This document shows, piece after piece, positions 1-8,670 of a stretch of DNA of 64,000 nt. The DNA is from Deinandra increscens subsp. villosa (lineage: Eukaryota; Streptophyta; Magnoliopsida; Asterales; Asteraceae). The notes under the pieces are model-generated. The model was given only the letters and a program-made list of their open reading frames with translations. It searched no databases and was not told the DNA's origin. A program made the position numbers and the translations under genes. The stretch's first letter is position 1; every line of letters starts with the position of its first letter. The DNA lies in assembly GCA_039602395.1 (NCBI GenBank), contig JBCNJP010000010.1, positions 96,873,729 to 96,937,728 of the forward strand, given 5' to 3'.

Positions 1-1324
1 ACCATTAAAGTTATCAAACTAAACACAACGTCTTGGAAACGGTTTTTGGATGAATAAAGAAATAAGAAATAGCTAGTAAACTGTAGGTTTAGGAAAAAGA
101 ATGATTTAGAAGAAAAAAAAGAGTCTTGGAAAAACAATCAGCGAAAGATTCGAGTCAAAATTTGGGTTTCTTAAAACAAATAGCAGGTCTATCGAAGATC
201 CGCTATTTTCTAGAGTACTATCGTCAAAACTGTATTGTACAGCCGATGAGACTCTACGACCCGAAATTACCTCTTGATAATCCTCTTGAAGGTAGATATT
301 GAATCTCGAAGCTTTCTTTAGAGAATTTTTTAGATAGTTCTTTTAGAGAAGAGAAGAAATCAGAATATTTTGGTGTGTTTTCCTCAATAAATGAGGACTC
401 ATATATATAGTCTTGAGAGTCAGGTGAAACACCCAAAACATTTAAGTCATAGTAAAAAAGTATATTAAACGTCTTCTATGTAAATTCAATTTTTATTGAC
501 TAAAATGATGTTTCAGCTCAGATTAAAATGCTCAAAAGAAAAACTGACAAAATTTTGTAACAACAGCACAAACTGGACTGTTTCAGCAACTGCAAACTAT
601 GCACGCTCCATGCAGGTGCAAAAGAGTTTGTGCCGATTAGTAAACTGGTTTGCATCCCGCGCACGCGATAACACCGCGTGCCATTCGCACGGACAACATG
701 GAGGACTCACCGTACCAGAAGTACGCGCCCCGGGCCCAAGTTGCGCTGGCCCAAGTCGCACCACATTGCGCCCATCCCCACACCATGTGTGCACATGTGT
801 TTGCGAGGGCGAGTTGGGGGTGCGCACCCCTTGGGGTAAAAGGAATGTCTTCTACTAAATGAAATAATATTGAATAAATTCCTCAACTTAAATACCACTT
901 TAAGTTTCATCCCCCAACCATGTGAGATGAGTTATCACACTATACCTGGATTTTTCTGTCTAATTTTTGTAGCTTTGACAGTTTCGAACCCTCAACTTTG
1001 AGCATCAGTATCTTATTAATCCGAGCCCTGTTTTGGACGTGGCTTGGTGCTTTGGAAAGCCCCTACAACGTAGTACACAAAACTAGATAGTACCAGCTAC
1101 ATTAACCTCAGTTACATGTAGTTATTTCTATCTAAAGTTAGTGACAAACTTATTTGAACACTTAGAAAAAAACCCACTTTTCACTAATTTTCTCCCAAAA
1201 TTTCAACAATCCACACATGAATGAGCATCTATCTATACATTTAAGGATCAAAGGAAATTCCGGAAGTCGAGTATTGGATGATAGGTAGGTATCACCTTTG
1301 GACCCTCCTTTGTGAAGTAACTTA
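1..1324. other. unassigned intergenic DNA with a GC-rich patch
   Basis: No gene or complete element is recognised here. Most of it is AT-rich. A GC-rich patch at about 640-845 is open in several frames on both strands, which is what GC-rich non-coding DNA often does; none of those frames shows a recognisable domain. Because the next feature is the C-terminal end of a minus-strand Copia pol, part of this stretch could be that element's 3' untranslated region and LTR, but I see no LTR boundary. Confidence 0.4.
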
Positions 1325-1510
1325 CTTTACTAGTGTTTGGTAGGCGTGTTTGGTAAGCAGATCTGCAATGTTATCTTTTGACTTCACATAGTCAAGGGAG
1401 ATAACCCCCGTAGAGGGTAGTTGTCGTATCGTGTTATGTCTACATCGAATATGCATTGATTTGCCATTGTACATCGCGCTTTGAGCTTGCCCAATAACCG
1501 ATTGCCTGTC
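1325..1510 (-). pseudogene. Copia RNase H C-terminal relic
   Basis: Read on the minus strand this stretch encodes the end of a Ty1/Copia polyprotein. I can read IGQAQSAMYNGKSMHIRCRH, followed by HNTIRQL, VISLDYVKSKDNIADLLTK and a stop. The family pattern is a KSxHIxxRHxxxR block followed by DYVxSxxNxADxxTK, the end of RNase H. The fragment ends abruptly at 1510, where the LTR of the Gypsy element begins, so the Gypsy element probably inserted into or beside an older Copia copy. The rest of the pol is not found on the far side of the Gypsy element. Non-functional relic. Confidence 0.75.
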
Positions 1511-2723
1511 TGATAGCGGATGTCGTGGTCCACTTAAAGAACCTAAATAACCTAGGTAGCTAGGGTAAGTAGGGTACCGAATCCACGAGGAGCATGTGGT
1601 CAGTTTTATATGATTTATTTGATTATTTAACTAGATTAAACTAAAAAATTAAAAAGTGTAAAAGTTGATTTTTAAATTTAGTAGAAAATAATAGTGAGAA
1701 TAATAAAGATATGATTACACCAGAGTTCAGGTTAGCAATGAACAACATAAACTTAGTTTGATTATTATGAAACTGTTACATAGACATAAATTGGTATTGA
1801 ATTTAGTGTGAAATACTCATACAAGACCAAGGAATCTGGCGGATGCTGGTTAACGGTCCGAAACCGAATAACGGCTCCTGCTAAGATGTTGCCTTAGTAC
1901 GAGTCAATTGATAATAATAGAATTAGTCACTACTTGAGGATTGAGCTAGCAATTAATAATCAAGCAACGCCAAAACTAGTAAAACAAATCTTTAATCAAC
2001 TAAATCTACTAATGGCTTATTATTCAATCATAAAAGCAAATGCTTGAATTTACACCCAATGTCATAACAATCAAAACGAAGAAAATATAAATCTTACACT
2101 AATTCTACACCCCAGGTGTGATCACAGAAAATTAGTCAATTAACATAATAAACAAATCATATACTCTCACTAACAATTTGTTCATCAAACTAATCAACCA
2201 AAAACTAATATTCTGAATCAACTAGAATTTATGAAAATATTAAAACAAGAAAAACCGCCCTTTCTAAAAGTCTAATCTTAATTTCCTGATCAGCCTTTGC
2301 CTTGTTCGAAGTGCATCCCCAGCAAGCAGCCATGCTTGCCAAGAAGGCTGCTGCTTATTCCAACCGTCCACCCCCTCGAACGTGAATCCCCTTTTATTTT
2401 GGTGCCTCCTGATTTGTGTGACAGGCTAAAGCCCATTTAACTTTAAATTTTTTCCATGAAATTTTAAGTCACTAGATTCATTATTTATATATATTTTTTC
2501 TTTTTTATTAAGTCTATAAATAATAAATAATTTAAGTAAATGTTGGACTGATCGGAATTATTTTGCTTTCTTATATGAACTTAATTGCACCGAATGAGCT
2601 CGTTTCCTTCGTAACCTACAAAAATATATAAACTAATTAAGACAATATATTTTGTACTCATAACGATGGATTTTTTAATATATTTAATATTAAATAGAGT
2701 GTGTCTAGATACAACTCATCACA
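1511..2723 (-). repeat. 3' LTR of the Gypsy element (uninterrupted copy)
   Basis: This 1213-bp LTR is the intact reference copy. It starts (minus strand) with TGTGATGAG at 2723 and ends with CGCTATCA at 1511. It contains the unoccupied versions of the two insertion sites seen in the other LTR: AAGAC at 1823-1827 and GAATC at 2384-2388. Comparing the two LTRs therefore gives the pre-insertion sequence directly. The right boundary is inferred from the adjacent purine tract and the TG, not from a paired end, because the other LTR is truncated. Confidence 0.7.
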
Positions 2724-2741
2724 TTCCTCAACTTAAATCTT
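2724..2741 (-). other. polypurine tract of the Gypsy element
   Basis: On the minus strand the bases just before the LTR start read AAGTTGAGGAA and then TGTGATG. This is a purine-rich plus-strand primer placed directly against the 3' LTR, as expected for LTR elements. Confidence 0.5.
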
Positions 2742-3496
2742 TTTCGTCCCGAAAAAGAAATAAAATGAAATCATAATTGGTAAGCTGATCTTATCGCACT
2801 ACGTTTCAAACAGGAAAACGACTCTACATTAACTGTGATTGCCAATATATTTGATCAACTTTTAACTTAATCCATATAATCCCAAGCAAATTGATTGTGC
2901 TTAACAATGTACAAGATTACCGGCATGTTTAAACGTCCCCACGTACGACCATACATAGCAAAACCTATCCAACCTCATGGTTTCTTGAGGATTCGCTATG
3001 CCCCACTTGAGGCGACCATACACCACTATTATGACACAGTTGGGATTAAGTCCATTTATTTTCCCTTCTACGTGATATCCTAGACTTACCTCTCGTTATT
3101 TTCTCAGTATATTTTTTCTTTTTTCTTTTATTCATCCTTTTTTTCTTTTTCTTTTTTTCATTTTTTTTTATTTTTGTATTTTCTTCACAACTTTTTTTCT
3201 TTTATTTTTTTTCCAAATATAGAACTATCATTTTTATTAGGTGGAGGTGTCATAACAATAGAAACATAGTGTGTGAGAAAGGAATACTTGGTATAAGTAC
3301 CACCCGCAACCCGTTTTTGCTGGGACTCAGTTTTTTAAACCATGCATACCGGGATGGGACACTAAACACATATATTCAGTTAAGATCATTGCACGCACAT
3401 TGGTGTTCATACGTTTAGATGGAGCCTACCAACATATCACAAGTTAGATGCATATTTTGCCTTAGAAATCCACTTTATGTATAAGCATTAACATAC
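2742..3496 (-). other. Gypsy interior, non-coding, with a pyrimidine tract
   Basis: This is the 3' part of the Gypsy interior. A run of T and C with few interruptions covers about 3100-3215, which is a polypurine stretch on the element's sense strand. No coding similarity is seen. Confidence 0.4.
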
Positions 3497-3499
3497 TAA

Positions 3500-4271
3500 G
3501 GTGCTGTTTGGTTCGTGCTGAATCATTTGGTACTGAATGAATAAGTTGTCTGTATGGTAAAGAAATGCTGAATCAATAAGGTGCTGAATCATTATGTGCT
3601 GTTTGTTTGGACATCTGAATAACTATATAATAAAATAAAAAAAAAAACACTAACAAATCAGTGTGAGAATAAAAAAAATCTATTTTTTCTTTCATGTAGC
3701 TTGTCCCATATTGGTATGATAACAAAACATCAAAATTTTATATTGATTACCTTGTCCCATATTGTTGTGAGAACAAAATTCTATTTTTTTTTTCATTAAG
3801 TTTGTCCCACATTGATGTGGGAACAAAAACAAGGTTAGTTTATATATGAAAACCTACATGACATATTAAGTTCTTATGTTGTGTTTTACTCCGACATCTA
3901 CCCGCGCGCAGGGGGGGGTGCAAATTTGGTAAAATTGCCTTCCCGTACGCACGACCTGCGGACACGAATGCAACTCCGAAAAGTGGGGGGCGAGCGCAAG
4001 TTTCGTTTTTTGGTGGCATTTGTTTCACCCGTTTTTTTTTGTTTCGTTTTTCCAGCTTCTTTCACCCGTTCCCAGCCCGTCGTCCCTCTCTTCAGCCTTC
4101 AGCCCTCGTCTGGATCAGAAAGCTTCACGCTACTGCCTTTTTCGGTCAGACGAAAAAGGCTATTTCGGTCAGCTGGATCGCGGCCAAACAAACACCAACA
4201 TATGTAAAAATGTCTTAATCGGTCAGTGATTTTGCCCAATAAGACCTGATTAAGACCAACCAAACAGGCCC
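3500..4271. mobile_element. PIF/Harbinger-type (Tourist-like) TIR element
   Basis: The left end is GGTGCTGTTTGGTTCG and the right end, reverse-complemented, is GGGCCTGTTTGGTTGG. Both are flanked by TAA (3497-3499 and 4272-4274), a 3-bp duplication typical of PIF/Harbinger and Tourist elements. At 772 bp with no transposase it is non-autonomous. The interior includes three related inverted-repeat units (3702-3828) and a GC-rich block (3900-4170). It is nested in the Gypsy interior. Confidence 0.7.
3702..3828. repeat. three tandem copies of a short inverted repeat
   Basis: Three units of the form TTGTCCCAYATTGRTGTGRGAACAAA follow each other at about 3702, 3750 and 3800. The last is nearly perfect: TTTGTCCCACAT, 2 nt, ATGTGGGAACAAA. 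Each unit could form a hairpin of about 11 bp. They lie inside the PIF-type element. Confidence 0.6.
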
Positions 4272-5655
4272 TAATTTTTCTATCAATTTCCATATGTGCA
4301 AAACTCTATTTCAGGACATTAGTCTTTTTCAGCAACAATCACATAACCAACTTTATTTTAATGAGTAAATGCAAAAATATACAAATGACCTAACTAAACT
4401 AAACTAACATGCAAAGCACAAAAATTAACCAATGTTTAACCAAACTTATAAAAGGAACGGGTTCACCTGATTTAGTAGTCGTGGCGAGATCTCCAAATGT
4501 AGTGATAATCAAAGTCGTTTTAAATCAACCTGCAAAACTTAGAAAAATATGTGTAGAAGCAAGCTTCCCAACGTGATTAGCACAAAAAAAATTTAAAATT
4601 TTGCAAATTTTTTTTCATTTTTTACACAAGACTTAAATACCACGAATTTTAAATCAAAATTAGTAACCCCCTTCCCCAACTTAAAACACCGCATTGTCCC
4701 CAATGCAACCTTTAAGTTCCAATTCGGTTAAAAATAATTAATTTAAGAACAAAAAAAATAATAAAAAAATATAAAAACAAAAAATTAAAAATGAAAAAAA
4801 TCCTAAAACTCACTTTCGTAGGAATCACGTTTGCATTCAGCGTATGCAACAAGCCTTTTAAACCCCTCGGTAGCCCGAGTGGACGAGTGAAGTCTCGTGA
4901 GGGTTTCTAGTTAACATACCCACAAAGTTCTCGGGTTGCCTCCCGAGAGCGCTAAGTTTTAGGTCTTCAGCCAAACCGTACCTGATATACTTCATGGTGG
5001 TCTTAGTGCACATTTGCCTACCGAGTTTCCAACAAATGCCCAGTAGTTGATATGTCGTGTCCAGAGATCCTTAACAGTGATCAGCATGTTAGATGAATAG
5101 GTATTACTGGTCCACAAAGTGATAGGCTACCCGATTTCTTGCAATGTCACCTTCCTTTGTGTCCTTGATCTCAATCCTTCATCCCCAACGTTGTTTGTTG
5201 GAACATTCGATGATGGGGAAATATCTGGGTAAACTTGGATTACTTTTGTCACGGAGTTTTCAAAGATGCTACGTCTTTATCAGGGTTTAAACACACAATT
5301 TCATATTCAGAAAGACTCGTATCCTCTTTATCACCCCCAACAGTCTGCTTCGCCTTCAGCACTTTAGCAATTGAGGGAATCATCGGTATAGTATTAACCT
5401 CCACAACCTCCTCCCCGACTTAAGAAGGGAGCATCCTTTCAATATCCTCCGTAGATGGTGAAATAGACTCTTCTTCTTGAATTTTGATCAACAATACCTC
5501 ACGTTTGAATTTTAATAATTCGAATCGTAGGTGATCCGAAAGGGTGGGTGATCAGCCTTAGACAAAAGCAACTCTAACCGAGCGATGTTTTCTTCTTTAA
5601 ATTGCCAAATGTAATTAAAATGCTCATCATCTTGGTTGGAAACATTATCTTGCAT
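4272..5655 (-). other. Gypsy interior with conserved post-pol tracts, no intact ORF
   Basis: Two tracts typical, as I recall them, of Athila/Tat-type elements are visible on the minus strand. One, at about 4664-4716, reads GCATTGGGGACAATGCGG followed by TTTAAGTTGGGG. The other, at about 4920-4965, reads TTAGCGCTCTCGGGAGGC followed by AACCCGAGAA. They support the lineage call and orientation. The stretch 5200-5655 has short minus-strand open segments that look like decayed coding sequence, but none is identifiable. Confidence 0.5.
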
Positions 5656-6117
5656 TTAAATAGGAAGTTGATTTTGATCTTGAATATCTATACGACCTGG
5701 TTGAGAGTATTCATATGAACCATTATACTCCTCCCGGTAACCTGCAATAGATGTGACATTAACATTAGTTTCATGACTGATAGAATACACATCTTGCACC
5801 GAGTAGTTACACATCCCTGACGGAGAGTATGCTTGAGAATAGGGAGAAGGAAGTTCATTATACGAATGAGATGAGTGTGATTCTTCATATTTCCTCTCGT
5901 GATATTCATCCTCTATTTCATGCATGTGTTCTGGACAATCAGCAGTTGAGTGGGAACGAGTCTTGCAAAAGATGTAGTAGCCATTTTTCCAACTCGAGGG
6001 CATCTCATAATCTTCATACCCACACAAATTTTTGTACCACCTGGAGTACCCTGGACATTGCAAGGGCATGTGATAAAGGCTCCCACAACAAAAGCATGCA
6101 TCATCATATTCATCCAT
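5656..6117 (-). pseudogene. Gypsy internal ORF with a CCHC zinc knuckle (gag-like remnant)
   Basis: A 153-residue minus-strand ORF starts with MDEYDDACFCCGSLYHMPLQ and continues CPGY. This gives a complete CX2CX4HX4C knuckle at residues 8-21, the nucleic-acid-binding motif of retroelement Gag proteins. A second knuckle-like block near residues 50-61 reads YYIFCKTRSHSTADC; its first cysteine is tyrosine, so it would not bind zinc normally. The rest is acidic and rich in S, Y and Q, with no capsid-like domain. It lies about 200 bp inside the 5' LTR, where gag is expected. It may be a truncated gag or an element-specific leader ORF; I cannot tell which. Confidence 0.55.
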
Positions 6118-6313
6118 GATGAGGTCAAAATACTTGAGATTCTACTATGTCTGCAAAAGCAACAACCTACACACACAAAATAGAATACCCGAGTAACAAC
6201 GAACACAAATAAACAAATAAAATAATAAACAAAAAGAAAAATATTTTGGATCTTTTTTAAACCAAAATAACACAACTAAAATCAACCAAGACAAATAACA
6301 CTAAGCACACTAG
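6118..6313 (-). other. Gypsy 5' leader
   Basis: AT-rich leader between the PBS and the zinc-knuckle ORF. No motif is recognised in it. Confidence 0.4.
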
Positions 6314-6332
6314 CTCCCCGATAACTGCGACA
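6314..6332 (-). other. primer binding site, tRNA-Asp type
   Basis: On the minus strand, 3 nt after the LTR end, the sequence reads TGTCGCAGTTATCGGGGAG. It differs at only a few positions from the TGGCGCCGTTGCCGGGGA site typical of Athila/Tat Gypsy elements primed by tRNA-Asp. It fixes the orientation of the element and marks the interrupted LTR as the 5' LTR. Confidence 0.65.
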
Positions 6333-6335
6333 TTT

Positions 6336-6652
6336 TGATAGCGGATGTCGTGGTCCACTTCAAAAACCTAAATAACATAGGTAGCTAGGATAAGTATGGT
6401 ATCGAATCCACGAGGAGCATGTGGTTAGTGTTTTATGATTTATTTGATTATTTAACTAGATTAAACTAAAAAACTAAAAAGTGTAAAAGTTGATTTTTGA
6501 TTTTTATAGAAAATAATAATGAGAATAATAAAGATATGATCACACCAGGGTTCAGGTTAGCAATGGACAACATAAACTTAGTCTGATTATTATGAAACTG
6601 TTACATAGACATAAATTGGTATTGACTTTAGTGTGAAGTACTCATACAAGAC
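6336..6652 (-). repeat. Gypsy 5' LTR, piece 1
   Basis: Matches 1511-1827 of the intact LTR. It ends with the target sequence AAGAC (6648-6652), which is repeated on the far side of the inserted LTR element at 11768-11772. Confidence 0.8.
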
Positions 6653-7043
6653 TGTTGGGCTATACTTTATGAGGCATGAACATTAGAGTGGGCTAACTTG
6701 GATTGGGCTTATGAGGTTTACGATCTGGGCTTGTTGGGCCGGTTATCCCTATTGGGTTTATGATTATGATTAGGGTTTTGTAATGGGTACTATATAAACC
6801 CAAGTAGTTTATGATTTCCCTAGTTGTTGGTTTACGATTTCAGCCTTCTTTTGTGTATTCACGATCGTAATCTTCAATCTCAAGAAAGTTGATTGTTCTT
6901 CATTCAAGATTTGATCTTTTTGTGTTGTTTATCACTCATATCAAGTGTATTTCATCTTCTTTCTCTTGAATCGATCTCGTACAAGGTTTCCGCACTTGTT
7001 CGAGATTAAGATATCGTGAACGATTGTTGATCCCGGACCAACA
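6653..7043 (+). repeat. 5' LTR of the young LTR element
   Basis: 391 bp. It holds a TATA-like box, ACTATATAAACC, at about 6789-6800, the likely core promoter. It also holds the first copies of the TTTACGAT motif (6717-6724 and 6831-6838). The three differences from the 3' LTR are single-base substitutions. Confidence 0.85.
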
Positions 7044-7060
7044 ATTGTTATCAGAGCGAA
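7044..7060 (+). other. primer binding site, tRNA-iMet type
   Basis: Directly after the LTR the sequence is TTGTTATCAGAGCG, close to the TGGTATCAGAGC site complementary to initiator tRNA-Met that most plant Copia elements use. Confidence 0.6.
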
Positions 7061-7180
7061 GAATCACTGATTCGAGGTTCTCACGGTATTGGATTCAAGT
7101 TTTTTTTCTGGAAAAAGGTTCGATTTTTGAAGGTTTTGAAGCTGTTATTCGTGTTTACGATCAGATCTGCTGTTGTTTCT

Positions 7181-7680
7181 NNNNNNNNNNNNNNNNNNNN
7201 NNNNNNNNNNNNNNNNNNNNNNNNNNNNNNNNNNNNNNNNNNNNNNNNNNNNNNNNNNNNNNNNNNNNNNNNNNNNNNNNNNNNNNNNNNNNNNNNNNNN
7301 NNNNNNNNNNNNNNNNNNNNNNNNNNNNNNNNNNNNNNNNNNNNNNNNNNNNNNNNNNNNNNNNNNNNNNNNNNNNNNNNNNNNNNNNNNNNNNNNNNNN
7401 NNNNNNNNNNNNNNNNNNNNNNNNNNNNNNNNNNNNNNNNNNNNNNNNNNNNNNNNNNNNNNNNNNNNNNNNNNNNNNNNNNNNNNNNNNNNNNNNNNNN
7501 NNNNNNNNNNNNNNNNNNNNNNNNNNNNNNNNNNNNNNNNNNNNNNNNNNNNNNNNNNNNNNNNNNNNNNNNNNNNNNNNNNNNNNNNNNNNNNNNNNNN
7601 NNNNNNNNNNNNNNNNNNNNNNNNNNNNNNNNNNNNNNNNNNNNNNNNNNNNNNNNNNNNNNNNNNNNNNNNNNNNNNNN
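7181..7680. other. assembly gap of exactly 500 N
   Basis: A fixed-size placeholder inside the leader of the young LTR element. The true length is unknown. Apparent reading frames through it have no meaning. Confidence 0.99.
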
Positions 7681-8670
7681 ATGTTTAAAATTTAAATTTT
7701 ATGATCATGATCAGTTTCTCGGGGTAGGAGTCTGAGGGGAAGTTTTGCAATTCTCAAAGTTTCAAAGTTAACATTTTTTAAGAGAATTATCCTTTAAATG
7801 AGGTTTGGGAAGTATTTAAAAAGTTTTCAAAAATGGAGGGGCCTTAATGAAAATTTTTAATTAACAAAACCCTTACCCTCCCCATTTTCGATCCCCATTC
7901 GTCATTTACGATTCATCTCTCGACCCCCCCTGCTGCGTTTACGATCCGTCGCTCGAAACCCTAACTCCGTCGCATCCACTCGTCGGAAAAACGATCCAAC
8001 CTATTTCCGACCATCCTCTGTGTAACCCGAGCACACCAACACACCCGCCTTCGATTTCCGACCACAAAACTTTCAAACTCCCTTTCCGATCGACGGTCTC
8101 GATGGTGTTTTCACAATTTTTTGTGAGTTCGGTGACCATTCTCGATTTCCTTGTGTTTTGTGTGAAATACTCGTGATTAGCAGTCGGTTTTGTGGTTGAG
8201 ATACTTTAAAGGTAGTGTTGGTTGTTTACTTTGAATATTTGAGGTGTTTTGATGTGTTTCCAAGGTTGTTGCAGGTGCATCCATGGCGTTTTTAGTGTTT
8301 ACGATTGTCGTAATGGAGAAGACGACCTTTGGCGTTTACGATCGGAGTTTCCGATCGGTGTTTGCAATCCGCGTTTACGATCAGACTCACCATGTTTACG
8401 ACTGGGCTAAACTAATTTCAAATAATGGATCGTAAACCCAATTAATGGATCGCAAACCCAAATAATGGATCGTAAACCCGGATTTCAGTCCTAAACTAGT
8501 GTTTCTAATCCTAAACACTTAATGTTTTTTTTTTAAATCTCAACAAACTTAATTATTTTTTTTGAGATAAAATTAATTGTGTTTGTTAATTTGTGTTTCA
8601 AAATCAAAATCTTTTCTTGCAAGTTTAAATTGAGATTTTCTGAACTTAACAAGTTAAATGTGATAATCAA
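7681..8670 (+). other. leader of the young LTR element, rich in the TTTACGAT motif
   Basis: About 1 kb of non-coding leader between the gap and the ORF. The 8-mer TTTACGAT or its complement occurs at 7905, 7938, 8298, 8335, 8374, 8429 and 8469, with one-base variants at 8395 and 8449. Another copy lies before the gap at 7154 and two in each LTR. I saw none in the coding region that follows. Confidence 0.65.

Noticed and set aside
496..910. Overlapping frames on both strands in the GC-rich patch
   Set aside because: Open on both strands with no domain, no splice structure and no codon pattern; typical of GC-rich non-coding DNA.
7024..7735. Long open frames spanning 7181-7680
   Set aside because: They consist of 500 N; the openness is an artefact of the gap.
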